64,000 nucleotides of DNA from Rurimicrobium sp040387755 (GTDB lineage: Bacteria; Bacteroidota; Bacteroidia; Chitinophagales; Chitinophagaceae). A program made the position numbers and the translations under genes. Below are positions 1 to 7,526 of this stretch, one piece after another; position 1 is the stretch's first letter; every line of letters begins with the position of its first letter. The notes beneath the pieces are model-generated. The model saw only the letters and a program-made list of their open reading frames with translations, had not been told where the DNA came from and did not search any database. The stretch spans positions 1,922,001 through 1,986,000 of the forward strand of contig JAZKDB010000002.1 of NCBI GenBank assembly GCA_040387755.1, in the 5' to 3' direction.

Positions 1-1454
1 ATGTTTTCTATTCACCCACTGCTTCTATACAAAATCTGTATGTACACAGTTGGGATGTTTTTGGCATTCCGGGATATAATGCTATTGCCTGGAGAAGAAC
101 CGATGCCGGAGGCGTGCTTCAAAATCAGGGAGACATCCAGATTCCAGATGCTATGGATATAGACGTGGTTGTTTTCGAAACTGCAGGCAGGCATTTTGTG
201 CTGGCAGGATATTACAATGTAGCCACCCTCGGGCATTATTACGACATCTATTATTTTGGCCCGGGTGGTCTGTTGCCGGTTTCGGTAGGTAATGTCTTAT
301 CGGCATCACCCAGCTTTGGCCGAATCAATGTAGATGCCAATACACCTTATGGTTTGGCCATTACCTGGTGCGAGCCTGGCGTGGGTATTTTTGTTTCTAC
401 TGCATTGCTCACAGGCGGCTTTCCTGTATTTACAGGCCCTGTGATGATGCCCGGCACATCCAACTATAAAGACCCGGATATTTGTATCAACAGATACAGC
501 GGTTTCCTTGCACTGCAAATCGTATACCGCAATACAACCGAAAACGAAATCAGAGAAGACTGGTGGGATTTTTTTGATGCCAACAGCGGCGGTACCGGAA
601 CAATCGTCAACGAAGATTTCGTTATTACAGGCAACAACTATGGCGTACCGCGTATAGACTGTGCCGAGCAATATGTAGATCAGAAATGGACTTACGTGTA
701 CTCAGAATACTCTGTAGGAGGAGGTTCTGTTAGTGAGCGCATCTGGGCTGGCGTATTGAATGCGGGCTGGAGCCCTGCTCCCACCACCGTATTGGTGCAT
801 GCTACCTCATACCCCTCTTTTGCCTATTACGAAAACAATCCTGTTGTTACCTACGACAATACCGCAAGCCGTATCCATATTGGCTGGATTACCCTGGACA
901 ATACAGCTGTGATACCCGGCTTTACCGATACCAAATATGTGGCCGACTATGTAGACGACCCCGGAGGGATGCCTCCTTTTGTAGCAGGTAGCTATATGAT
1001 GATATCCAATACTCCGGGCGGCCCCGCACCTGTTTTGGCCTTTTCAGGACAAAGTGTACACAGCAATTTTGATGGTCTGCATACCGCCTATTCGCAGTAC
1101 AATACCTTCTTCCCCGGCGACTATAGTATGGTGTACAAAGACAAACCCTGGCCTTCTCCCTTCTTCAAAAAAGCAGAGACCAACACCGCTATGCAAGGCC
1201 TGGGCAAAAGCAGCACACCACAGGTATACCCCAGCCCCTTTGTCAATAAGCTATCGTTGCTCATACCCCAAAAAGGCTATTATGATATCAGCGTCCTAAG
1301 TATCGAAGGCAAAAGCCTCTACTCGCTGCACCAGAGCCTTGGCGAAATGCAGCAGCTGGACATCAATACCGAGAGTTTTGTACCCGGTGTTTATTTTATG
1401 AAAGTGATCTCTAAAGAGCACAACATAGACTATACCGAAAAAATTGTAAAATAG
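1..1454 (+). CDS. T9SS type A sorting domain protein, 5' end cut by the window
   Basis: The frame is open from base 3, so this is the C-terminal part (about 483 residues) of a larger secreted protein whose start lies outside the window. The body is rich in aromatic residues, Gly and Asn with repeated short beta-strand-like segments, and has no motif I recognise. The last 80 residues, from about base 1228, form a T9SS sorting domain: VYPSPFVNKLSLLIP, then SVLSIEGKSLY and PGVYFMKVISKE, ending in KIVK. Such domains direct export across the outer membrane by the type IX system and are then removed. The 3' end and terminator recur in decayed form at 4116-4357. Function of the body is unknown. Confidence 0.85.
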   Translation, partial: VFYSPTASIQNLYVHSWDVFGIPGYNAIAWRRTDAGGVLQNQGDIQIPDAMDIDVVVFETAGRHFVLAGYYNVATLGHYYDIYYFGPGGLLPVSVGNVLSASPSFGRINVDANTPYGLAITWCEPGVGIFVSTALLTGGFPVFTGPVMMPGTSNYKDPDICINRYSGFLALQIVYRNTTENEIREDWWDFFDANSGGTGTIVNEDFVITGNNYGVPRIDCAEQYVDQKWTYVYSEYSVGGGSVSERIWAGVLNAGWSPAPTTVLVHATSYPSFAYYENNPVVTYDNTASRIHIGWITLDNTAVIPGFTDTKYVADYVDDPGGMPPFVAGSYMMISNTPGGPAPVLAFSGQSVHSNFDGLHTAYSQYNTFFPGDYSMVYKDKPWPSPFFKKAETNTAMQGLGKSSTPQVYPSPFVNKLSLLIPQKGYYDISVLSIEGKSLYSLHQSLGEMQQLDINTESFVPGVYFMKVISKEHNIDYTEKIVK

Positions 1455-1526
1455 CCCTGCCCCAACCGGCAGCATCAGCTACTCTACACAAAAAAGGCCC
1501 ACAGGATTTAATCTTGTGGGTCTTTT
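1284..1526 (+). repeat. Long direct repeat, copy A (gene 3' end plus terminator)
   Basis: About 243 bp covering the last ~55 codons of the first gene, its stop, the spacer and the terminator stem. A near-identical copy lies at 4116-4357 and differs by scattered substitutions and one deleted base. Period between copies is 2,832 bp. Confidence 0.9.
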
Positions 1527-1527
1527 T
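1498..1527 (+). terminator. Intrinsic terminator after the T9SS gene
   Basis: CCCACAGGAT pairs with ATCTTGTGGG (one G-T pair) and is followed by TCTTTTTGTTTT. It sits 44 bp past the stop codon. The same hairpin is duplicated at about 4330-4357. Confidence 0.85.
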
Positions 1528-1629
1528 GTTTTGTCGGTTTAAATTGTCATTGCAGATGCAGAACAAATATCTGGCAGTAAACAGGAAGCAAGAAAAGCGG
1601 AAAGGATGACAAGCCCCTATTTATCATCA

Positions 1630-1660
1630 GTTCGGGATTTTCCGGAGGCGAATCCCGAAC
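1630..1660. repeat. Palindromic interspersed repeat (REP type 1)
   Basis: GTTCGGGAT and ATCCCGAAC are perfect inverted arms around a CCGGA-containing centre. The same arms recur at 7420-7449, 8761-8792, 10080-10110 and 10170-10199. This copy, like 7420 and 10170, is preceded by TTATCATC and followed by AGC. The centre is inverted relative to the 7420 and 10170 copies. Confidence 0.8.
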
Positions 1661-1833
1661 AGCAGCTTGAAATCAGAAATACAATAGGGCAATTCGTTTT
1701 CTTTAAAACATATAATATTAAAGGATTTTTCAGAGAGAATATAGTAGTAAAGGAATGGTCTGGTGGTATTTATATTGTCAAATTCAAGAAAGGCAATACA
1801 ATTAAGACCAGTAAAATTGTTATTGAGCATTAA
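1661..1833 (+). pseudogene. Decayed T9SS C-terminal sorting domain fragment
   Basis: The open frame here reads EIRNTIGQFVFFKTYNIKG, then WSGGIYIVKFKKGN and TSKIVIEH. This is the second half of a T9SS type A sorting domain (pattern: LGQ-V-, then GIYIVK, then KIVI). It lacks the first half and any passenger protein, and its 5' edge coincides exactly with the palindromic repeat at 1630-1660. An ATG at 1606 keeps the frame open, but the residues before 1661 are only translated repeat. I read it as the tail of a lost gene. Confidence 0.6.
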
Positions 1834-1858
1834 AATGGTAAAACACGATTATTACACC

Positions 1859-1895
1859 AAACGACACAGATATTACTTCTAGGTCGTTTTTGTTT
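1859..1895 (+). terminator. Terminator-like hairpin after the T9SS fragment
   Basis: AAACGAC (1859-1865) pairs with GTCGTTT (1883-1889), followed by a T-rich run. It lies 26 bp past the fragment stop and is consistent with a former gene end. Confidence 0.6.
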
Positions 1896-1996
1896 TTGTA
1901 TTGTACTTGCTTTGGGCTCCTGATCAGAAAAAAAGGAATACCCGAACACCTTCAGAAAAAAGTAGGGACCAAAAATTGTTATTAAAATAATTGTCT

Positions 1997-3823
1997 ATGA
2001 AAAAGATACTAGCGTTAGGTATTATCTGCCTGACTTTTTTGAATTCAAAGGCTCAAAACCTGGTTAGCAATGGCAGCTTCGAAAACAATGCGCCATTTTA
2101 CATGGGTCCAGGTAGCGGAACGCCAGAGTTCGAAACATATACCACGACAAGTATACCACCCATTACAAATTGGATAGTAGATACAAATACTATTGATTTA
2201 CATCATCAGGTACATGGATGTTCACCTATGGGAGCTATGGGATGTCCGCCAGCACCCGGGGGAGGCAATCATCATATTGATTTGAATCCATCTGGCAAAA
2301 TTCATCAGGGGGGTATATCTCTTATTGCCGGTAATACCTATGTTTTATCCTTTTATAGAAGCAGGCATTGTGGCGTTACAAGTGGTACTGCCACGGCGAG
2401 TGTTTCTATTGGTCCTAGTGGTTCAGGTTCCGTCTTTTCGTCTGCCTTTACAGGTGCAAATTATGTTTGGGCCCAAAGTCGCTTTGTATTTGTAGCACCC
2501 AGTACAATGGTTGTTGATTTGACATTTGAAGGTACCGGATCATCTTATTCAGCAGGAGGAGTCTTAATAGACTCAGTTGTACTGATAGACTCTGTGACAG
2601 GCGATACAACTCACCCACAACCATCACTCTGCTCTGACACTTGTTATTGGAGAGTTGAAGGAAACAATATTCTGGCACCGAATAGAAATATTTTTGGAAC
2701 ACTTACAAATGATGATGTAAGAATATTTACAAACAACCAACCCAGAGGTGTGTTCACCAATACAGGCGATTTTGGCTGGAATACTTTTCCTTTACCCCCT
2801 ACTGCAAAATTCCATGTAAATGTTGCGGGTCAAAATTTATCAAATGGCATTCGTTTTGAAGGATTAATTCCGGCACAAGACACTACTTTACTTTCAGTTG
2901 ACCTTTCGGGTAATGTTCACACCATATCTTTACCATCCGGCATATCCAGCTCATGCTCAACCCAATTTTTTGTGCCAAAAGTAGCTAATGTCGGTTCTAA
3001 GAACTTAGACTGTAGTCAAATATTTGATAATGGCACCAGTGTCGGCATTAGTAAAATATCAGGATTTACCTATACCAGTCTTTCGGGCGCAAGATTAGGA
3101 ACAGTAACACCTCCATCAAGCGGCAATATTCGTCTGGATATAAATGGTGTGGTCAGAAGTTTGGCAAGTATTGTTACCTCTGATGCAAAATTCAAATCTA
3201 ACGTTCAACCCATTCCAAACGCAATAGATATCGTTAAGTCTTTGTCCGGCAAAACATATACCTGGAATGAAAAAGCCAAACAATCACTTGGTGCCGACAA
3301 TGGTTTACATCTTGGCTATTTAGCTCAGGAACTTCAAACTGTTATACCTGAAGTTGTCATTACAGACAAAGAGGGCAATCTGGCTGTAAACTACATTGAG
3401 ATTATACCTATTTTATCTGAAGCAATCAAAGAGCAACAAAAACAAATCGAAAATCAACAAGCTCAAATCGAAGAGCTTAAAAAATTAATAGCTCAAAATG
3501 GCAGTAAGACTTCAAATTCTACCGACATCGCTACAACCAATAAATCATCCGCTGATGGAGGCTATTTGGCTCAAAACACACCCAACCCATTCTCTAATAA
3601 TACCGAAATTAAATACCAATTGCCAAAAGGTACGCAAACAGCGGTTTTGGGTATTTATGATTTGAATGGCAAGCAAGTAAAAACATACCCAGTGAATGCC
3701 GAAAGCAATACAGGCTCCATTACTGTACAAGCACAGGAATTACAAGCAGGCATGTATATTTATTCTCTGATAATTGATGGCAAAATTTTCGATACCAAAA
3801 AAATGGTTTTAACAGCAGAATAG
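1997..3823 (+). CDS. Secreted protein with Peptidase_S74 chaperone-like and T9SS sorting domains
   Basis: 608 residues. ATG at 1997 is preferred over TTG at 1991 because MKKILALGIICLTFLNSKA begins a standard signal peptide. Residues ~20-205 look like a secreted beta-sandwich carbohydrate-binding type domain (opening NLVSNGSFE). Residues ~394-480 match the S74 intramolecular chaperone of tail-fibre and adhesin proteins (SDAKFKSNVQ, YTWNE, GYLAQELQTVIPEVV, VNYIEIIPIL). A Gln/Glu-rich coiled coil follows at ~478-500. Residues ~520-608 are a T9SS sorting domain (NTPNPFSNNTEIKYQLP, MYIYSLIIDG). An S74 domain normally promotes trimerisation, so a trimeric surface adhesin is a reasonable inference; the ligand is unknown. 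The gene lies between the two long direct repeats at 1284 and 4116. Confidence 0.85.
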   Translation: MKKILALGIICLTFLNSKAQNLVSNGSFENNAPFYMGPGSGTPEFETYTTTSIPPITNWIVDTNTIDLHHQVHGCSPMGAMGCPPAPGGGNHHIDLNPSGKIHQGGISLIAGNTYVLSFYRSRHCGVTSGTATASVSIGPSGSGSVFSSAFTGANYVWAQSRFVFVAPSTMVVDLTFEGTGSSYSAGGVLIDSVVLIDSVTGDTTHPQPSLCSDTCYWRVEGNNILAPNRNIFGTLTNDDVRIFTNNQPRGVFTNTGDFGWNTFPLPPTAKFHVNVAGQNLSNGIRFEGLIPAQDTTLLSVDLSGNVHTISLPSGISSSCSTQFFVPKVANVGSKNLDCSQIFDNGTSVGISKISGFTYTSLSGARLGTVTPPSSGNIRLDINGVVRSLASIVTSDAKFKSNVQPIPNAIDIVKSLSGKTYTWNEKAKQSLGADNGLHLGYLAQELQTVIPEVVITDKEGNLAVNYIEIIPILSEAIKEQQKQIENQQAQIEELKKLIAQNGSKTSNSTDIATTNKSSADGGYLAQNTPNPFSNNTEIKYQLPKGTQTAVLGIYDLNGKQVKTYPVNAESNTGSITVQAQELQAGMYIYSLIIDGKIFDTKKMVLTAE

Positions 3824-3848
3824 ATAACAATTTTGATGTTGAATAAAA

Positions 3849-3878
3849 GGAGCAAGCACATTTCGCTTGCTCCTTTTT
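3849..3878 (+). terminator. Intrinsic terminator of the S74/T9SS gene
   Basis: GGAGCAAGC pairs perfectly with GCTTGCTCC, followed by TTTTTAT, 26 bp after the stop. The next ~240 bp (to 4115) are AT-rich with no gene I can support. Confidence 0.85.
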
Positions 3879-4115
3879 ATATGAATAGCCTAAAGCTTAT
3901 TTGTAATTTTAAGAAAGAAATAGAATAATTAAATACTGATAGGGCTAAAAACGCACTTTAGTCTTTATAATAAACGCTCCTTTATTTACAATCAAATGTT
4001 TTTGCTAATCTCAAAAAGAGACCAACATTGCCACGATTTTTCTTAGACTCTTGCATATTTGCTATTTACAAAAAGCGCTTTAATTCCCATCTTTTTGCAG
4101 ATACGCCGCACTTCA

Positions 4116-4285
4116 GATATCAACATCCTGAGTATCGAAGGCAAAAGCCTTTACTGGCTGCACCAGAGCCTGGGCGAAATGCAGTAGCTGGACATCAATA
4201 CCGAGAGTTTTGTACCGGAGTTTATTTTATGAAAGTGATCTCTAAAGAGCACAGTATAGACTATACCGAGAAAATTGTAAAATAG
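4116..4285 (+). pseudogene. Decayed copy of the first gene's T9SS tail
   Basis: Reading in the ancestral frame from 4116 gives DINILSIEGKSLYWLHQSL, then an in-frame TAG where copy A has CAG (GEMQ-stop). A one-base deletion (TACCGG against TACCCGG) then shifts the frame before GVYFMKVISKEHSIDYTEK. The fragment has no start or upstream passenger, so it is dead. The low divergence elsewhere suggests a fairly recent duplication. Confidence 0.85.
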
Positions 4286-4357
4286 CCCTGCCCCAACCGG
4301 CAGCATCAGCTACTCTACACAAAAAAGGCCCACAGGATTTAATCTTGTGGGCTTTTT
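4116..4357 (+). repeat. Long direct repeat, copy B
   Basis: Second copy of the 1284-1526 segment, including codons, stop, spacer and terminator stem (terminator arms 4330-4338 and 4343-4351, then CTTTTTT). It is nearly identical to copy A except for one deleted base near 4214 and scattered substitutions. Confidence 0.9.
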
Positions 4358-4466
4358 TGAGCAGAAAATTATTAAGGCCAACTACTTTTGGGCGACATTT
4401 TATTGAAAGTGTTGTAAAAAATGACTGATGCTGAAGGCCCTTCCATTGTGCCAATAGTATCAAAAA

Positions 4467-4540
4467 CAAAAGCCGCTATCGTAGCGGCTTTTATATATTC
4501 TGTGGTCTCTATGGTACTAAAGTCGAACCGGATTGTGTAG
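4467..4540 (-). repeat. Composite boundary repeat, copy 1
   Basis: The stem AAAAGCCGCTA/TAGCGGCTTTT (4467-4492) is followed by TTCTGTGG... and GTCGAACCGG. Read on the minus strand this is a GGTTCGA-containing segment followed about 20-30 nt later by an intrinsic-terminator hairpin. It shares layout with copies at 6068, 6887, 8687 and 10007. It ends 105 bp before the SDR gene. Confidence 0.6.
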
Positions 4541-4644
4541 GGGGCTGAAGCTGCTAACTCTTGATTCAACTCAATTTTTCATGAACTTCCGCTTGCAAAC
4601 AGGCAGACCTTAACCCAGTCTGACTTTTTATTGTCAGCAATACT

Positions 4645-5505
4645 TTAGTTCAACAAATCACCCATACCAAATGCACTCAGCATTGTTTGATGTTGTACCT
4701 GTACTGCATCATTAGATGCTTTTACTATATGCCCTGTAGCCGGATCCACCACAGTACGTAATGGTCTTTGTCCCTTTGCTGTGTTTATCAAATTTACGAT
4801 AGCATCTGCTACGTCTTGTGGATTTGGCTTTACTGTTTCAAACAACTGTGCCAAACCAGCCCCCATTTGTTCAGGTATTTGCAGTAACGAACCATAGCCA
4901 TCATTGACATCCAAATCGGAACCAGTTAGCACTTTCCCTAAAATATCGGTGGGGAACGCCCCCGGTTCTACCACGGCCACGTCTATTCCTAAAGATTTTA
5001 CCTCATAATGCAAGCCTTCACTCAAACCTTCCAGGCCGAATTTTGCTGCGCTATATACCGCCATAAAAGGAAATGAAAGTCTTCCGACACCACTGGATAC
5101 ATTGACAATTAAACCTTCTCCTTGCTTTCTCATATAGGGAAGCGCTAATTTCATCAACCTCCAATAGGCTATTATATGCACATCCAGCATATCCTGCACA
5201 TCTTTGGTAGTAAAGCTTTCGGCTACCCCCGAGGCTGCATAGCCGGCATTGTTTACCAACACATCAATCTTACCTTCTTTAGCAATTATTTCGCCAAATA
5301 CTTTTTGCACATTCGCCTCATTGGTAAGCTCTACATCTACTACTGTAATGTTTTCAACAGCAGATAATGCTTTTGCTTTGTCAGCATTCTTGCCATTTGT
5401 GTCTCTCATGGTGGCATACACTTTATGTCCTAAGGCAGCTACGCTTTTTGCTGTTAACCATCCAAAGCCACTGTTTGTTCCTGTAATCAATACAATTTTT
5501 TTCAT
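4645..5505 (-). CDS. Short-chain dehydrogenase/reductase
   Basis: 286 residues with a classical SDR layout. It has an N-terminal NAD(P)-binding TGTNSGFG (residues 8-15), NNAG at 85-88, a catalytic Ser in NVSSGVG (~137) and the YSAAK catalytic pair Tyr151/Lys155. The protein is cytosolic and would oxidise or reduce a small carbonyl or alcohol substrate; the substrate cannot be told from sequence. It is divergent from an HxlR-type regulator across a 97-bp spacer with a strong inverted repeat, a common regulator/oxidoreductase pairing, so induction by an electrophile or carbonyl stress is plausible (inference). No terminator is obvious before the composite repeat at 4467-4540, whose hairpin may serve as one. 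Confidence 0.92.
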   Translation of the reverse strand: MKKIVLITGTNSGFGWLTAKSVAALGHKVYATMRDTNGKNADKAKALSAVENITVVDVELTNEANVQKVFGEIIAKEGKIDVLVNNAGYAASGVAESFTTKDVQDMLDVHIIAYWRLMKLALPYMRKQGEGLIVNVSSGVGRLSFPFMAVYSAAKFGLEGLSEGLHYEVKSLGIDVAVVEPGAFPTDILGKVLTGSDLDVNDGYGSLLQIPEQMGAGLAQLFETVKPNPQDVADAIVNLINTAKGQRPLRTVVDPATGHIVKASNDAVQVQHQTMLSAFGMGDLLN

Positions 5506-5531
5506 CTTTTTTTATGTGTTTAAATTTTTCA

Positions 5532-5561
5532 TACCAAAGTTGATGACATTTGGTAACTTTG
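5532..5561. promoter_or_regulatory. Divergent promoter/operator between SDR and HxlR genes
   Basis: TACCAAA (5532-5538) and TTTGGTA (5549-5555) form a perfect inverted repeat with a 10-bp spacer. TAACTTTG (5554-5561) overlaps it and matches the Bacteroidota -7 element TAnnTTTG in the direction of the regulator gene. The overlap of operator-like arms with the -7 box suggests autorepression by the HxlR protein (inference). Confidence 0.55.
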
Positions 5562-5602
5562 CGACATAAGGTAATAGTTTATTTTAATCCACAATATTTC
5601 AA

Positions 5603-5980
5603 ATGAGTCAGTTAGTGACAGTAAAGAAACCAGCAGAATGCAGCAACGACAATACTGTATGTACGGCATCGTTAAAGGCAATTCAGGATGTAATGGATGT
5701 ATTGGGTGGCAAATGGAAAATATCCATAGTAACATGCCTTTGTTACAATCCGAGACGATATAGTGAACTATTAAAGCTGGTAGAGGGAATTTCGGGTAAA
5801 GTGCTCAGCCGTGAATTGAAAGACCTCGAAATGAATAAATTAATTTCCCGGACAGTAAAGGATACACAACCGATAAGTGTAGAGTACGCCATAACTGATT
5901 ATGGAAATACATTCAAGGAACTGATTCAAATAATGGCTGAATGGGGTATCAAGCACAGGAAAAAGATAATAGGGAAATAA
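5603..5980 (+). CDS. HxlR-family winged-helix transcriptional regulator
   Basis: 125 residues. It shows the HxlR signature: VLGGKWKISIVTCL in the N-terminal half, then RRYSELLKLVEGISGKVLSR with the recognition helix, LKDLEMNKLISR and the wing VEYAITDYG. Two N-terminal Cys (ECSNDN and VCTAS) lie where redox- or electrophile-sensing members such as YodB carry their sensor Cys, so thiol sensing is possible. It is divergent from the SDR gene, its likely target. A hairpin at 6068-6092 follows the stop at 88 bp and may terminate the transcript. Confidence 0.9.
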   Translation: MSQLVTVKKPAECSNDNTVCTASLKAIQDVMDVLGGKWKISIVTCLCYNPRRYSELLKLVEGISGKVLSRELKDLEMNKLISRTVKDTQPISVEYAITDYGNTFKELIQIMAEWGIKHRKKIIGK

Positions 5981-6067
5981 TTGGATTTATTCTCCACTTT
6001 GGTATTAGGACCAGCTCCCAGATGAAAACAGAAAGACTTACAGAAATAGCAAACGCAAGCAAACAAC

Positions 6068-6140
6068 AAAGCCACTGAACTTCGGTGGCTTTCATATTCT
6101 GTGAACCCTATGCTGCTTATATCGAACCGGCTTGTGGAGG
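6068..6140 (-). repeat. Composite boundary repeat, copy 2
   Basis: AAAGCCAC (6068-6075) pairs with GTGGCTTT (6085-6092), followed by ATTCTGTGAACCCTATG and ATCGAACCGG. Copy 1 (4467) shares ATTCTGTG, CTATG and TCGAACCGG at the same spacing. It lies between the HxlR and GNAT genes. Confidence 0.6.
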
Positions 6141-6252
6141 ATTTGAGAAGATTAGGTTCTTTTACAGGCTAAAAATTATTGATTAGTTTTGTTTGAATCA
6201 AGCATGTCGCAGCACACTTATGGCCACTTTATTTTTTGTAATGCCTTAAATT

Positions 6253-6765
6253 ATGAATCAATATATGACTTCCATTTCTTATAGAGGTGCAACCTATGAG
6301 GATTTTAAGCAATTATGTGATTTGAAAATCGCTTCCTATTCTGAATTTGAAAAATTGCTGCCCGAGGATGGCTGGGCGACACTAAATGCGAGCCTGCATG
6401 ATAACAATAAGCTGAAAGAGGTATTAAGCATTTCACGCGCTTTTGTGGGAGAAATAGATGGCTGTATTGTAGGTATGGCCTTTCTGGTAAGTAATGGTAA
6501 CCCGACAACCATATACCCTGCTGATTGGTCATATATAAGAATGGTGGGCGTGCATCCTGATTTTCGTGCAAAGGGGATCGGGAAAAAGCTCACTTGTATG
6601 TGTATAGACAATGCACGGGAAAATGGAGAAAAAATTATCGGATTGCACACATCTGAGGTAATGGATAGCGCCCGTCATGTATATGAAAGCCTCGGCTTTA
6701 CTGTATATAAAGAAATAGACAGGATATTTGGGGTGCGCTATTGGCTATACAAAATGAACCTGTGA
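6253..6765 (+). CDS. GNAT-family N-acetyltransferase
   Basis: 170 residues. Motif A is clear: VHPDFRAKGIGKKL, with the acetyl-CoA pyrophosphate loop Arg105-x-x-Gly-x-Gly110. It is preceded by strand IRMVGV and followed by the helix ending CIDNARENGEKIIGLHT. The C-terminal YESLGFTVYKEID is the typical GNAT ending. It probably transfers an acetyl group from acetyl-CoA to a small amine; the substrate is unknown. The gene stands alone between composite repeats 2 and 3 like a cassette. The start at 6253 is the first ATG; a second in-frame ATG lies four codons on. Confidence 0.9.
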   Translation: MNQYMTSISYRGATYEDFKQLCDLKIASYSEFEKLLPEDGWATLNASLHDNNKLKEVLSISRAFVGEIDGCIVGMAFLVSNGNPTTIYPADWSYIRMVGVHPDFRAKGIGKKLTCMCIDNARENGEKIIGLHTSEVMDSARHVYESLGFTVYKEIDRIFGVRYWLYKMNL

Positions 6766-6886
6766 CAGTAGCGTCTTTTTCGGATTTTAGTAGAATCAGG
6801 TATTTGTAAATAAAGCTTTTGGTACCCGAAGCAATTCCTATTATAAATGAGCTGTTTGCTAATAAGGCCTGAAGGCACCAAATCAT

Positions 6887-6953
6887 AAAAGCCGCTATCA
6901 TAGCGGCTTTTGTAGGGTGTGAACCAGTTTGGATTCGAACCAATCAGATTCAA
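6887..6953 (-). repeat. Composite boundary repeat, copy 3
   Basis: A hairpin with stem AAAAGCCGCTA/TAGCGGCTTTT (6887-6911, the same stem as copy 1) is followed by GTGTGAACCAGTTTGGATTCGAACCAATCAGATTCAA. On the minus strand it reads ATTGG-TTCGAAT-CCAAA, a five-base stem closing a seven-base TTCGAAT loop like a tRNA T-arm, followed by the hairpin. Confidence 0.65.
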
Positions 6954-7041
6954 ATTATAGCACCAATCAAACTGCAAAAGTTTAAAACGCCCAACTAATC
7001 CCGATTCCCTCCCGAAAAAGCCCAAACAGCAGATTTATTTT

Positions 7042-7065
7042 AAAAATCGTGGAAATTTCCCCGCC
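7042..7065 (-). repeat. 24-bp dispersed repeat, copy 1
   Basis: The minus strand reads GGCGGGGAAATTTCCACGAT followed by TTTT. An exact 24-base match on the plus strand lies at 56599-56622. The core GGAAATTTCC is a perfect palindrome. It lies 44 bp before the lipoprotein start. Confidence 0.8.
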
Positions 7066-7108
7066 TACTAATAGTGTTTGGGTATTAGGTTTGAACAAAT
7101 TCAAAAAA

Positions 7109-7327
7109 ATGAGGAAGTTATTTACCTGCGCACTATTAATAGTTTCTTTATTTAATGCTTGTTCAAATCCACCAGCATCAACAAAGACGAATGAACAAAC
7201 AGTAGCGGTACAATGTTGTGATGAAGAAGGTACATGCTCGGGCGACAAGTATTGTACTGCCTGCAAAAACTGTAAGTATTGTAAGAACTGTTCAAAGGAA
7301 GGAGGTACATGTGGCGTTTGTAAATAG
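7109..7327 (+). CDS. Small Cys-rich lipoprotein
   Basis: 72 residues from ATG 7109; the longer frame from 7049 adds only translated repeat. The signal peptide ends in a lipobox LFNAC (lipidated Cys ~18). The mature part carries ten further Cys: QCCDEEGTCSGDKYC, then TACKNCKYCKNC and GGTCGVCK. The CxxC-type spacing suggests metal binding or a disulfide cluster; function is unknown. It should be a periplasm- or surface-facing lipid-anchored peptide. No terminator is clear before the repeat block at 7391-7450. Confidence 0.75.
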   Translation: MRKLFTCALLIVSLFNACSNPPASTKTNEQTVAVQCCDEEGTCSGDKYCTACKNCKYCKNCSKEGGTCGVCK

Positions 7328-7390
7328 TAAACTGGATAATTCTGGATGTCAGTGTATCGGGAATTTGAAATATTGGATACTACTTTTCAT

Positions 7391-7450
7391 TAGCGGATTA
7401 CAAATCCGCTTTATCATCGGTTCGGAATTCCCTCCGGAAAATCCCGAACA
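7391..7450. repeat. Hairpin plus REP type 1
   Basis: AGCGGATT/AATCCGCT (7392-7410) is a small hairpin. It is followed by TTATCATC and the palindrome GTTCGGAATTCCCTCCGGAA...ATCCCGAAC (7420-7449). A second copy of the whole block is at about 10150-10201. Confidence 0.75.
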
Positions 7451-7526
7451 GCTGGAGTAGGGTGATTACACATATATTTTACATCTGTCGGTATATTTAA
7501 TTTTATTCACCTAACACTGCTAATAC

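Noticed and set aside
1054..1299. 81-codon ORF inside the first gene in another frame
   Set aside because: Shadow of the T9SS protein coding frame.
5176..5569. Plus-strand ORFs antisense to the SDR gene
   Set aside because: Shadows of a well-supported coding frame with intact catalytic residues.
6887..6953. A functional tRNA gene on the minus strand
   Set aside because: Only a T-arm-like loop is present; no D-arm, anticodon arm or matching 5' acceptor strand.
6738..7025. 95-codon minus-strand ORF after the GNAT gene
   Set aside because: It is the translated composite repeat and hairpin; no start context or conserved motif.
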